NCBI RefSeq assembly: GCF_041365695.1
Contig: NZ_JBGFSJ010000004.1
Coordinates: forward strand, 1-64,000
Direction: 5' to 3'
DNA length: 64,000 nt
Origin: Rhodosalinus sp041365695
GTDB lineage: Bacteria > Pseudomonadota > Alphaproteobacteria > Rhodobacterales > Rhodobacteraceae
Position numbers and translations under genes: made by a program. Below are positions 16,825 through 25,605 of the stretch, one piece after another (position 1 is the first letter of the stretch; each line of letters starts with the position of its first letter). The notes under the pieces were generated by a model. That model worked only from the letters and a program-made list of their open reading frames with translations. It did no database searches and had not been told where the DNA came from.

Positions 16825-17400
16825 ATGCAGGATGCGCCGCATTTTTTCGGCTACGGAAGCCTCGTCAACCGGGCGACCCACGCCTACCCGTCAGCGCACC
16901 GGGCGCGGGTGCAAGGATGGCGGCGGGTCTGGCGGCACGCGCGGCTGCGCCCGGTCGCCTTCCTGTCGGTGGAGCCCGCTCCCGGCGTGGAAATCGAGGG
17001 GCTGATCGCGGCCGTCCCGGGCGGCGACTGGGCGGCCCTCGACGCCCGCGAGGCCGCCTACCGCCGCGAACGCGTGACGACCGGCATCCGGCACGAGGCA
17101 CCGCACAGGCCGGAGGTTGCGCTTTACCGCCTGCCCGATGGCGGCCACGCCGCGCCCAGCGCGGCGCATCCGATCCTGCTCAGCTACGTCGATGTCGTGG
17201 TCCAGGGATATCTGCGCGAATTCGGGCAGGCCGGGGCAGAGCGGTTTTTCGAGACGACCGCGGGATGGGAGGCGCCGATCCTCGACGACCGCGCCGCGCC
17301 GCGCTACCCGCGCCACCAGGGGCTGGGAGCCGACGAACGCGCCTTCGTGGATGCCATGCTGCGCGGCCTTTCGGCGCGGATACTGCCCGCGACGACCTGA
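16825..17400 (+). CDS. Gamma-glutamylcyclotransferase-like protein
   Basis: This 191 aa protein has the cyclotransferase fold, marked by the N-terminal FFGYGSLVN loop (YGSL at 10-13) and a likely catalytic acid Glu76 in ALDAREAAYRRE. Family members cyclise gamma-glutamyl groups to 5-oxoproline, for example in glutathione turnover; the substrate here is unknown. ATG 16825 was chosen because homology begins there; the frame is open upstream to 16750 but crosses the promoter region. It is divergent from nsrR. Confidence 0.82.
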   Translation: MQDAPHFFGYGSLVNRATHAYPSAHRARVQGWRRVWRHARLRPVAFLSVEPAPGVEIEGLIAAVPGGDWAALDAREAAYRRERVTTGIRHEAPHRPEVALYRLPDGGHAAPSAAHPILLSYVDVVVQGYLREFGQAGAERFFETTAGWEAPILDDRAAPRYPRHQGLGADERAFVDAMLRGLSARILPATT

Positions 17401-17470
17401 CTCCCGAGAGGGCGGAGCGCCGCGCCAGGAGGTGCCCCCGGGCGGCGCATGAAGGGGCCCGGGCGCGCGA

Positions 17471-18796
17471 TCAGCGCTTGCCCCGGACCGTCTGCAGAAG
17501 CGGCATCAGGTCGGCCATCTCGGGGCCGCGCGCCCGCCCGGTCAGCGCCTTGCGCAGCGGCATGAAAAGTGCCTTGCCCTTGCGCCCCGTCTTCTCCTTC
17601 ACCGCAGCCGTCCACGCGCCCCAGCTTTCGGCGGTGTAGGGCGGCGGCGGCAGAAGCTCCATGGCCTCGGCGACGAACTCCGCGTCCTCGGGCGCGATTT
17701 CGGGCTCCGCGCCGTCGCGGCACAGCGCCCACCAGTCGGCCAGTTCCTTGCGGGTGGAAATGTTCTCGCGCGCGACCGCCCAGAACTGCTCGGCCAGGTC
17801 GTCCGGCACACCGAGCGCCGTGATCTCCTCGCGCACGGTCTCGAATGGCAGCCCGTGCAGGTATCGTGCGGTGAGCGGGTAAAGATCCTCGACATCGAAC
17901 TTCGTCGGCGCGGCGCCGAAGCGCGAGATGTCGAAGCCGGCCGCGATGGCGTCGAGATCGCCGCGCAGTTCCACCGCATCGGCGGAACCGAGCCGCGCGA
18001 GCAGGCTCAGAAGCGCTGCGGGCTCCACCCCCGCCGCGCGCAGGTCGCGCAGCGCGAGCGTGCCCAGCCGCTTGGACAGCGCCTCGCCCTGCGGGCCGGT
18101 GAGCAGCGAGTGATGCGCGAAACGGGGCACCTGCCCGCCCAGGGCCTCCATGATCTGGATCTGGGTCGCGGTGTTGGTGACATGGTCGGAGCCGCGCACC
18201 ACGTCCGTGACGCCCATCTCGGTGTCGTCCACCACCGAGGCGAGCGTGTAGAGGACCTGCCCATCGCCCCGGATCAGAACCGGGTCCGAGACGCTGGCCG
18301 CGTCGATGGAAAGCGGGCCCAGGATGCCGTCCTCCCACTCGATCCGCTCGTGCAGGAGCTTGAAGCGCCAGTGCCCGGTGCCGCGCTCGGCCCGCAGCCT
18401 GGCCTTCTCCTCTTCGGAGAGCGCGAGCGCCGCGCGGTCGTAGACCGGCGGGCGGCCCATGTTGAGTTGCTTCTTGCGCTTGAGGTCGAGCTCCGTGGGC
18501 GTCTCGAAGCACTCGTAGAGGCGGCCCATCCCGCGCAGCCGCTCGGCGGCGGCCTCGTAGCGGTCGAGACGCGCCGATTGCCGTTCGAGCCGATCCCAGT
18601 CCAGCCCGAGCCAGGAAAGATCCTCCTTGATCGCCTCGACATACTCTTCCTTCGACCGTTCGGGATCGGTGTCGTCGATGCGCAGGATGAAGGTGCCCCC
18701 GGCCTTGCGGGCGATCAGGTGGTTCATCAGCGCCGTGCGAAGGTTGCCCACATGCAGGTAGCCCGTGGGCGACGGGGCGAAACGGGTTGTGGTCAT
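17471..18796 (-). CDS. gltX: Glutamyl-tRNA synthetase (GltX2 type)
   Basis: This 441 aa class I aminoacyl-tRNA synthetase charges tRNA with glutamate. The HIGH-like motif is HVGN (15-18) after RFAPSPTGYL, and the KMSKS-like loop is LSKRLG (240-245). RIDDTDPERS is present. It lacks an N-terminal extension; an upstream frame to 18829 adds 11 residues without homology, and GGAGAG precedes ATG 18796. Alphaproteobacteria often carry two GltX proteins, and this sequence is of the second type, which may also serve tRNA-Gln. The divergent neighbour is an MBL-fold hydrolase. Confidence 0.95.
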   Translation of the reverse strand: MTTTRFAPSPTGYLHVGNLRTALMNHLIARKAGGTFILRIDDTDPERSKEEYVEAIKEDLSWLGLDWDRLERQSARLDRYEAAAERLRGMGRLYECFETPTELDLKRKKQLNMGRPPVYDRAALALSEEEKARLRAERGTGHWRFKLLHERIEWEDGILGPLSIDAASVSDPVLIRGDGQVLYTLASVVDDTEMGVTDVVRGSDHVTNTATQIQIMEALGGQVPRFAHHSLLTGPQGEALSKRLGTLALRDLRAAGVEPAALLSLLARLGSADAVELRGDLDAIAAGFDISRFGAAPTKFDVEDLYPLTARYLHGLPFETVREEITALGVPDDLAEQFWAVARENISTRKELADWWALCRDGAEPEIAPEDAEFVAEAMELLPPPPYTAESWGAWTAAVKEKTGRKGKALFMPLRKALTGRARGPEMADLMPLLQTVRGKR

Positions 18797-18954
18797 GACG
18801 GCTCTCCTGTCGGGCGTGTCCTGTGTCACAGGGCCGGAAACTTGTCCAGCTTGCGGGGCTCCGCGCGGCTCTCCACAAGGCCTGCGCGAACTTGCACAGC
18901 GTGCGGGGCCGAATATCCTCTAGGTTCACCAGCGCCAAACCGGAGGACCCGACG

Positions 18955-19884
18955 ATGACCGACCGCACCCTCACCCGCCGCCAAGCCCTCGCGGGCGCCG
19001 CGGCGCTTCCCCTCGCCACCGCCTCGGCCGGCCCGGCGCGCGCCTCGGCCCCGATGTTGGGCGAAGACCTGCCCGCCTTCAACCGCGTCAGGCTGGGCGA
19101 GTTCGAGGTGACGACGATCCTCGCCGGCACGCGCGCGGTGCCCGAACCGCAGGGCATCTTCGGCATGAACGTGTCGGCCGACCGCTTCGCCGAGGTCTCC
19201 CGGGCCGCGAACATCCCCACCGACGCGGCGCAGTTCTTCTTCACGCCCACGGTGGTCAACACGGGCCGCGAGCTCATCCTGTTCGACACCGGCCTCGCGC
19301 CTGCCGGCACCGTGGCCGCATTGGCGGCCGCGGGCTACGCGCCCGAGCAGGTGGATACGGTGGTCCTGACCCACATGCACGGCGACCATATCGGCGGGTT
19401 GATGGAGGGCGGCGTCGAGACCTTCCCGAACGCGCGCTACCTCGCCGGCGCGGTCGAGTTCGACGCATGGGACATGTCGGGCGACGAGGGGTTCGAGGCC
19501 AAGGTGCGCCCCCTCGCCGAGGCCGGACGGATCGCGTTTCTCGACGACGGCGCGGCGGTCGCGTCCGGCGTCACCGCCATGGCGGCCTTCGGTCACACGC
19601 CCGGACACATGACCTTCATGCTGGAAAGCGCAGGCCAGCAGCTGCTGATCGCGGCGGATTTCGCCAACCACTACGTCTGGTCGCTCGCCCATCCCGACTG
19701 GGAGGTGCTTTTCGATCGCGACAAGGAGGCGGCCGCCGCCACGCGGCGGCGCATCCTCGACATGCTGGCCACGGACAGGATTCCCTTCATCGGGTATCAC
19801 ATGCCCTGGCCGGGCCTCGGCTATGTCGAGACGCGGGGCGAGGGCTTCGCCTACGTTCCGCACTCCTACCAGCTGCTGCTCTGA
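18955..19884 (+). CDS. MBL-fold metallo-hydrolase, Tat-exported
   Basis: This 309 aa periplasmic metallo-beta-lactamase-fold enzyme starts with a twin-arginine signal LTRRQALAGAAALPLA ending near ARA. The zinc motif HMHGDH (140-145) is followed by the GHTPGH and AADFANHYV segments that supply further ligands. ATG 18955 has a GGAGGA site 8 nt upstream. The subfamily resembles quorum-quenching or general hydrolase MBL proteins, and the substrate is unknown. It is transcribed alone, divergent from gltX. Confidence 0.85.
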   Translation: MTDRTLTRRQALAGAAALPLATASAGPARASAPMLGEDLPAFNRVRLGEFEVTTILAGTRAVPEPQGIFGMNVSADRFAEVSRAANIPTDAAQFFFTPTVVNTGRELILFDTGLAPAGTVAALAAAGYAPEQVDTVVLTHMHGDHIGGLMEGGVETFPNARYLAGAVEFDAWDMSGDEGFEAKVRPLAEAGRIAFLDDGAAVASGVTAMAAFGHTPGHMTFMLESAGQQLLIAADFANHYVWSLAHPDWEVLFDRDKEAAAATRRRILDMLATDRIPFIGYHMPWPGLGYVETRGEGFAYVPHSYQLLL

Positions 19885-20204
19885 ACCGCGTATCCCGTGG
19901 GCGCACGGCCGCGCCAATAGGCCGGGCCGGGCGCCGCCGGTGTAAACGATACCCGGCGCCCGCGTGTCATGGGCGTCGCCCGGTGCAGCACGCAGGCAGG
20001 GATCGCGGCGGACCCCCGCGGCCGGCCCGTTTCCGGTGTCGGCATGCCAGTCGAAATGCCCGCCCGCCCCGGCGCTGCAGGCCGCAGCCCTGCGCGCCCC
20101 GCCGCAGCGCGCCCGTTCCACCGCGACCCGGCTGTCGCAATTTACGCAAGCCGGGACACCGGGCGCGCTTGCGCCGGGCAAGGCGCCGGGCGATTGTCCC
20201 GGTC
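19885..20204. other. Intergenic region with an inverted repeat
   Basis: These 320 bp lie between the MBL gene and the metallopeptidase gene. A perfect 9-bp inverted repeat CGGGCGCCG (19928-19936) / CGGCGCCCG (19954-19962) could terminate the MBL transcript, although it lacks a T tract. The remainder is GC-rich without a credible gene; an arginine-rich open frame on the minus strand looks like a composition artefact. Confidence 0.5.
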
Positions 20205-20600
20205 ATGGATCACGTCGCCCCCTCCGCCGAGGACATCGAACGCCTCGCACGCGCCGCCCTCGACGCGCTGCCCGAGGCGTTCCGCCCGGCCGCGCGGCAG
20301 GTGGCCCTGCGGGTCGATGAGTTCGCGCCGGACTGGATGCTTTCCGAGATGGCGATCGAGGACCCGTTCGAACTTACCGGGCTCTACGACGGCATCCCGA
20401 TGACCGAGAAATCGGTGGGCGACCAACCGCACGGCCCCGATACCGTCTGGCTCTTCCGCCGCCCGATCCTCGACGAGTGGGCGGACCGCGGCGATGTCAC
20501 CCTCGGCGCGCTCGTGGCGCATGTCCTGGTGCACGAGCTGGCCCACCATTTCGGCTGGTCCGACGCCGACATCGCGACGATCGACCGCTGGTGGGAATGA
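20205..20600 (+). CDS. Small zinc metallopeptidase family protein (minimal zincin)
   Basis: This 131 aa protein of the minimal zincin type has the zinc-binding HExxH motif HELAHHFGWSD (about residues 110-120) and a C-terminal DADIATIDRW segment typical of the family. No signal peptide is present, so it is cytoplasmic. ATG 20205 is the first residue of the homologous region; the open frame extends far upstream without similarity. Its substrate is unknown. It is convergent with nadE (13 bp). Confidence 0.85.
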   Translation: MDHVAPSAEDIERLARAALDALPEAFRPAARQVALRVDEFAPDWMLSEMAIEDPFELTGLYDGIPMTEKSVGDQPHGPDTVWLFRRPILDEWADRGDVTLGALVAHVLVHELAHHFGWSDADIATIDRWWE

Positions 20601-20613
20601 TCGTCCGCCCCGG

Positions 20614-22284
20614 TCAGTCCTCGCGGCGCGCAGCGTCGCGCCAGCGGTTGACGATCGGGTAGCGGCGGTCGAGCCAGAAGGCGCGGTTCGAAAGCCGCGC
20701 GCCCGGCGCGGACTGGAAGCGTTTGTATTCCGAAAGATAGACGAGGTGTTCGACCCGCGCGGCCTCTGCGCGGTCGTGGCCCGCCGCCACGCAGTCCTCG
20801 ATGGAGCCGTCCCGGTCCACCAGGATTTCGAGAAGCTCGTCGAGCCGCTCGTAGGGCGGCAGCGAATCGCTGTCCTTCTGATCCTCGGCAAGCTCGGCCG
20901 AGGGGGGCTTGGCGATCACGCGCTCGGGGATGACGGTGCCGCCCGGCCCCTTCATCCACGGGCGATGGTGGGCGTTCCGCCAGCGGCACAGATCGAAGAC
21001 CCGCGTCTTGTAGAGATCCTTGATGGGATTGTAGCCGCCCGCCATGTCCCCGTAGATCGTGGCGTAGCCGACCGCGACCTCGGACTTGTTTCCGGTGGTC
21101 AGCAGCATCTCCCCGAACTTGTTCGACAGCGCCATCAGCAGCAGACCGCGCAGCCGCGACTGCACGTTCTCCTCGGTCACGTCCGGCGCGAGACCCTCGA
21201 ACAGGGGCGCGAGCGCCTCGGTCACCGCGGCCCGCGGCCCCGAGATCGGCACCTCGTCGAGCCGCGCGCCGAGATTCCGCGCCACGGCGGCCGCGTCCTC
21301 CAGCGACAGCGCCGAGGTGTATTCGGAGGGCAGCATCACGCAGCGGACGTTCTCCGCGCCCACCGCGTCGGCCGCGATCACCGCGACGATGGCGCTGTCC
21401 ACGCCGCCCGAGAGGCCGAGCAGAACCTTCGAGAAGCCGCTTTTCGCCAGGTAATCGCGCAGCGCCAGCACGCAGGCGTGATAGTCCTGCTCCATCGCGT
21501 CGGGAATGTGGGTGCGTCCGCCCTCTTCCGCCTGCCAGCCGTTGTCGCCGCGGCGGAAATCCACCTGCGCGATCGCCTCCTCCATCACCGGCATCTGCAC
21601 CGCGAGGCGGCCGCCGGGATTGAGGACGAAGCTGCCGCCGTCGAAGACCTGGTCGTCCTGCCCGCCCACGAGGTTGAGGTAGACGAGCGGCAGCCCCGTC
21701 TCCACCACCCGCGCCACCATGTGATTGAGCCGCACGTCGCGCTTGTCGCGGTAGTAGGGCGAGCCGTTCGGCACCAGCAGGAGCTCCGCGCCCGTCTCGG
21801 CCAGCGTCTCGGCCACGTCCGGGTACCACGCGTCCTCGCAGACGGGGCTGCCGAGCCGCACCGGCCCCACCGCGTAGGGTCCGGAAATCGGGCCGGGGCG
21901 GAACGTGCGCATCTCGTCGAAGACGAGGTAGTTCGGCAGATGGTGCTTGAGCGCGACCGCCGCGATCCGGCCTTCCTTCAGCACGAACCAGGCGTTGTGC
22001 AGTTCCGCACCCTCCAGCCAGAGCCCGCCCACGCCGAGCGCGGGCCCCTCGGCGCACTCCCGCGCGAGGCGCTGCACGGTCTCGATCGCCGCGGCCTGGA
22101 ACGCCGGGCGCAGGACGAGGTCCTGGGGGTTGTAGCCCGGAATGAACATCTCGGGCAGCGCCACCATGTCGGCGCCCGCGGCCTTGCCGGTCTTCCACGC
22201 CTCGCGCGCCCGCGCGGCGTTTCCGTCGAGGTCGCCGAGCGTGGGGTTGAACTGCGCGAGCGTCAGGCGGAACCTGTCGGCCAT
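20614..22284 (-). CDS. nadE: Glutamine-dependent NAD+ synthase
   Basis: This 556 aa enzyme converts nicotinate adenine dinucleotide to NAD+ using ATP and glutamine. The N-terminal nitrilase-type glutaminase domain has the triad Glu45, Lys113 and Cys149 (SPVCEDAW). The C-terminal synthetase domain begins with LGLSGGVDSA, the ATP pyrophosphatase P-loop, and includes TTGNKSE. The length fits the two-domain form. ATG 22284 begins MADRFRLTLAQ; the open frame upstream lacks homology. It is apparently monocistronic. Confidence 0.95.
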   Translation of the reverse strand: MADRFRLTLAQFNPTLGDLDGNAARAREAWKTGKAAGADMVALPEMFIPGYNPQDLVLRPAFQAAAIETVQRLARECAEGPALGVGGLWLEGAELHNAWFVLKEGRIAAVALKHHLPNYLVFDEMRTFRPGPISGPYAVGPVRLGSPVCEDAWYPDVAETLAETGAELLLVPNGSPYYRDKRDVRLNHMVARVVETGLPLVYLNLVGGQDDQVFDGGSFVLNPGGRLAVQMPVMEEAIAQVDFRRGDNGWQAEEGGRTHIPDAMEQDYHACVLALRDYLAKSGFSKVLLGLSGGVDSAIVAVIAADAVGAENVRCVMLPSEYTSALSLEDAAAVARNLGARLDEVPISGPRAAVTEALAPLFEGLAPDVTEENVQSRLRGLLLMALSNKFGEMLLTTGNKSEVAVGYATIYGDMAGGYNPIKDLYKTRVFDLCRWRNAHHRPWMKGPGGTVIPERVIAKPPSAELAEDQKDSDSLPPYERLDELLEILVDRDGSIEDCVAAGHDRAEAARVEHLVYLSEYKRFQSAPGARLSNRAFWLDRRYPIVNRWRDAARRED

Positions 22285-22439
22285 GGGTCTGTCCCCGGAA
22301 TTGACGTGTCGGCCCTCACTTAGCAGATGCCGGGGCGAGGGGAAGCGGGTTGCGGCAAAAGGCGTTGTCACCCCCGGGAGGCTCCTTTACCCTTTCCCCT
22401 GACCGGTCGAAATCCGGAACGACAGGGCGGACACTTCTT

Positions 22440-23900
22440 ATGGCAGGCAAGTCAGGCAGCAGACGCGCGCCGCTCGCCGGGGCGTTTGCCGCGGCGCTTC
22501 TGACCGCGGCGTGGGCCCCGGCGCTCCAGGCGCAGGACGGCGACGTCCGCACGAAGCAGTACGAGGACGGCGGCGTCTACGAGGGCACCTTCAAGGACGG
22601 CTTGCAGCACGGCCGCGGCACCTACCGCCTGCCGAACGGCTACGAATACACCGGCGAGTGGGTCGAGGGCGAGATCCGCGGCGAGGGCGTGGCGCGCTTT
22701 CCCAACGGCTCGGTCTACGAAGGCACCTTCGCCCGGGGCAAGCCCGACGGGGTGGGCAAGATCACCTTCGCCGACGGGTCCACCTACGAGGGCACCTGGG
22801 TGGACGGGCAGATCACCGGACAGGGCATCGCGGTCTACGCCAACGGCACCCGCTACGAAGGCGGCTTCCGCAACGCCATGCACCATGGCCGCGGAACGAT
22901 GTCGAGCCCCAACGGCTACGTCTACGAAGGCGACTGGGTGAACGGCGTCAAGGAAGGCCAGGGCACGATCACCTACCCCGACGGCTCGGTCTACCAGGGC
23001 TCCATCGTGCGCGGCTCCCGGGAGGGCGTGGGCACGCTCACCACGCCCGAGGGGCTGATCTACGAAGGGCTCTGGAAAGACGGCCAGATCAACGGCGAGG
23101 GCACGCTGACCCAACCGAACGGCGACATCTACGAAGGCCAGCTGGTGAATGGCCGCCGGGAAGGCATGGGCAAGGTGACCTACGCCAACGGCGATGTCTA
23201 CGAGGGCGCGTTCCAGAACGACCAGCGCCACGGCCAGGGCACCTTCACCGGCACCGACGGCTACGTCTACGAAGGCTCCTGGGTCGCGGGCCGGATCGAG
23301 GGCGAGGGCAAGGTCACCTACCCGGACGGATCGGTCTACACGGGCGACTTCCGCGAGGGGCTCGCCAATGGCGAGGGCCGCATCACCTACCCCGACGGCT
23401 CCACCTACGAGGGCGACTGGGTGGACGGCGTGATCGAGGGGGCGGGCCGCGCGACCTATCCCAACGGGCTGGTCTACGAGGGCGAATTCCAGAACGCCCG
23501 CAACCACGGCGAGGGCGTCATGACCTATGCCGACGGCTACCGCTACGAGGGCGAGTGGCGGGACGGTCAGCGCCACGGCCAGGGCACCGCGACCTATCCC
23601 GACGGGACCGTCTACGTCGGTCAGTTCGCGGATGGGCAGCGCCACGGCGAGGGCCGGATCGAGATGCCCGACGGCTTCACCTACGAGGGCAGCTGGTCGC
23701 GGGGCGAGATCGAGGGCATGGGCACCGCGCGCTATCCCCGCCGCAACGACGCAGGCGAGATCGTGGGCCACGACGTCTACGAGGGCCAGTTCGTCGACGG
23801 ACGCCGCCAGGGCGAGGGAACGATGCGCTACGCCTCCGGCGAAGAGGAAAGCGGCACCTGGGTGAATGGTGCCCTGACCGACGGGGACGAGACGCAATAG
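22440..23900 (+). CDS. Secreted MORN-repeat protein
   Basis: This 486 aa protein is built almost entirely of MORN repeats. After a signal peptide (about residues 1-34, cleavage near LQAQDG), about eighteen consecutive 23-residue units follow, each beginning YEG or a variant and containing GxGxxxYPxG. The 17th unit holds a nine-residue insertion (RRNDAGEIVGHDV region), and the last is partial. No catalytic domain is attached. MORN arrays commonly bind lipid or act as scaffolds, and export places this one in the periplasm or outside. The start ATG 22440 is the first before the signal peptide. A 59 aa membrane protein and symporter follow. Confidence 0.85.
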   Translation: MAGKSGSRRAPLAGAFAAALLTAAWAPALQAQDGDVRTKQYEDGGVYEGTFKDGLQHGRGTYRLPNGYEYTGEWVEGEIRGEGVARFPNGSVYEGTFARGKPDGVGKITFADGSTYEGTWVDGQITGQGIAVYANGTRYEGGFRNAMHHGRGTMSSPNGYVYEGDWVNGVKEGQGTITYPDGSVYQGSIVRGSREGVGTLTTPEGLIYEGLWKDGQINGEGTLTQPNGDIYEGQLVNGRREGMGKVTYANGDVYEGAFQNDQRHGQGTFTGTDGYVYEGSWVAGRIEGEGKVTYPDGSVYTGDFREGLANGEGRITYPDGSTYEGDWVDGVIEGAGRATYPNGLVYEGEFQNARNHGEGVMTYADGYRYEGEWRDGQRHGQGTATYPDGTVYVGQFADGQRHGEGRIEMPDGFTYEGSWSRGEIEGMGTARYPRRNDAGEIVGHDVYEGQFVDGRRQGEGTMRYASGEEESGTWVNGALTDGDETQ

Positions 23901-23950
23901 CGCACCCGCGAAACGACGCGTCGCCGCGTCGAACCTGCGAGGGACATGCC

Positions 23951-24130
23951 ATGCGAGGCTTCGGGATCTGGCTTGTGGCGGTGGCCCTCGTCATACTGGC
24001 GGGGATCGTCGTCCCCTACGGCATTCTGAGCGGGGGCGCCCCCTCTCTCGCGATCTTCGTTTTCTGGTGCGTCTTCGGCGCGGCCGTCATCGGCCTGATC
24101 GCCGCCGGTGTCGCCCGCTGGAAGCTCTGA
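23951..24130 (+). CDS. Small two-helix membrane protein next to symporter
   Basis: This 59 aa protein has two hydrophobic helices (about 5-26 and 32-54) separated by a short GGAPS turn and a basic end RWKL. The next gene, a sodium:solute symporter, starts 1 bp after the stop, so they are probably translated together. Small partner proteins are common beside symporters of this family, for instance YjcH beside ActP. No family was recognised from sequence alone. Confidence 0.75.
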   Translation: MRGFGIWLVAVALVILAGIVVPYGILSGGAPSLAIFVFWCVFGAAVIGLIAAGVARWKL

Positions 24131-24131
24131 G

Positions 24132-25604
24132 ATGATCCCGGCCGTCGTCATCTGGCTGACCGTCGCCGCCTTCGCCGTCCTGGGCGGCGCGATCGCCTTC
24201 GCCGCCATGCGCGGAAACACCGGAACAGCCGCCAACTACTATCTCGGCGGCCGTCATTTCGGCGGCATGGTGTCGGGCCTGTCCTACGCCGCGACCACCT
24301 ACTCGGCATTCATGCTGGTCGTGCTCACCGGGCTGACCTATCGCGGCGGGGTCGGCGCGCTGGGCTTCGAGCTGATCTATTTCTCGGGGCTCACGCTTCT
24401 CGTGGTCTTCGGCCCGCGCTTCTGGCTCGCGGCGCGGCGCTGGGGCTTCATCACGCCGGCCGAGATGCTCGGCGCGCGCTACGGCGACCGCAACGTGGCG
24501 CGGCTGGCGGCGGTGCTGAGCCTGCTTTTCCTGATGCCCTACTGCACGACGCAGATGGCGGGTATCGGCCTTCTGCTGTCGGGCGTGACGGGGGGCGCGA
24601 TCACGCTCTTGCAGGCGATCGCGGTGGGCGCGGCGCTCGCGATCTTCTGGACGCTGGTCGCCGGGCTGCGCTCGGTCGCCTGGACCGACGCGGTGCAGGC
24701 GGCGGTGATGCTCGTCTCGGCGCTCCTCGCCGTGGGCTTCGTCGTCGCGTCGATCGGTGGCGTGGGCGTCTTCGTCGAGCGGGTCGCCGCGGAACACGGG
24801 CCCTGGCTCGACGTGCCGGGGCCGGGGTTGTGGAGCCTCGGCACCTTCCTCGCGCTTTCGATCCCGTGGTTCTTCTTTCCGCTCTCCAACCCGCAGGTCA
24901 GCCAGCGCCTCTTCGTCACCGAGGACATGCGCGCGCTGCGGCGCATGATCTTCTGGGTGCTGGGCTTCGGGCTCGTCTTCACGCTGATCGCGGTGATCTG
25001 GGGCTTCGCGGCGCTGGTGCTGGAACCGGGGCTCGACAACCCCGCCGGGGCGACCCCGGCGCTGCTGGGCTCGGGCGTGGTGCCGCTGCCGGTCAGCCTG
25101 CTGCTGATCGTCGGCATCCTCTCGGCCGCGGTCTCGACGCTCGATTCCATCGCGCTGACGCTTGGATCAATGGTGGCGCGCGACCTCATGCGCCAGGGCG
25201 AGGGACGCGATGCGCAGCAGATCCTGATCGGCCGCGTGGTCGTGGTGCTGGTGGTGCTTTTCGCGGCCGTCTTCGCGCTCAGGAACGCGCCGATCATCGA
25301 CCAGCTCGCGGCGCTTTCGGCGGCCGGGCTCGTGGTCACGGTGCCCGCAACCATCGGCGCCTTCTTCTGGCGCGGCGGCACGGCGGCAGGGGTGCTGGCC
25401 TCCTTCCTGGGCGGCGCGGGGCTTGCGATCTGGCTCGTCATGGGGGCGAGCGTCAGCGTCTTCGATCCGCGCCTCGCGCTCGGCGTGATCTCGACCACGG
25501 TCGCGCTTTTCGTGGGTGTCAGCCTCGTGACGCAACCGCGCGCCGGGGCGCTCGATTTCAAGCGCGCGCTGCGCCGCGACCTCGACGACCACGGCGTCTG
25601 GTAG
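24132..25604 (+). CDS. Sodium:solute symporter family protein
   Basis: This 490 aa integral membrane protein of the SSS family has about 13 transmembrane helices. Recognisable stretches are GGRHFGGMVSGLSYAATTYSAFM near the N-terminus, FFFPLSNPQVSQRLF, and GILSAAVSTLDS, which contains the conserved sodium-site serines and threonine. ATG 24132 follows the small membrane gene by 1 bp. Substrate cannot be assigned; organic acids, sugars or proline are transported by relatives. It is convergent with cryB (1 bp between stops). Confidence 0.88.
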   Translation: MIPAVVIWLTVAAFAVLGGAIAFAAMRGNTGTAANYYLGGRHFGGMVSGLSYAATTYSAFMLVVLTGLTYRGGVGALGFELIYFSGLTLLVVFGPRFWLAARRWGFITPAEMLGARYGDRNVARLAAVLSLLFLMPYCTTQMAGIGLLLSGVTGGAITLLQAIAVGAALAIFWTLVAGLRSVAWTDAVQAAVMLVSALLAVGFVVASIGGVGVFVERVAAEHGPWLDVPGPGLWSLGTFLALSIPWFFFPLSNPQVSQRLFVTEDMRALRRMIFWVLGFGLVFTLIAVIWGFAALVLEPGLDNPAGATPALLGSGVVPLPVSLLLIVGILSAAVSTLDSIALTLGSMVARDLMRQGEGRDAQQILIGRVVVVLVVLFAAVFALRNAPIIDQLAALSAAGLVVTVPATIGAFFWRGGTAAGVLASFLGGAGLAIWLVMGASVSVFDPRLALGVISTTVALFVGVSLVTQPRAGALDFKRALRRDLDDHGVW

Positions 25605-25605
25605 G

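Noticed and set aside
19967..20206. Arginine-rich minus-strand open frame in the gap before the metallopeptidase gene
   Set aside because: No ribosome binding site or homology; the amino-acid bias reflects GC content.
22452..23897. Minus-strand open frame with repeats opposite the MORN gene
   Set aside because: The repetition merely mirrors the MORN repeats; the plus strand has a signal peptide, the MORN consensus and a proper start.
22440..23900. Regular repeats considered as a CRISPR array or DNA tandem repeat
   Set aside because: Units of 69 bp are diverged at DNA level and encode a clean MORN pattern; there are no identical repeats with unique spacers.
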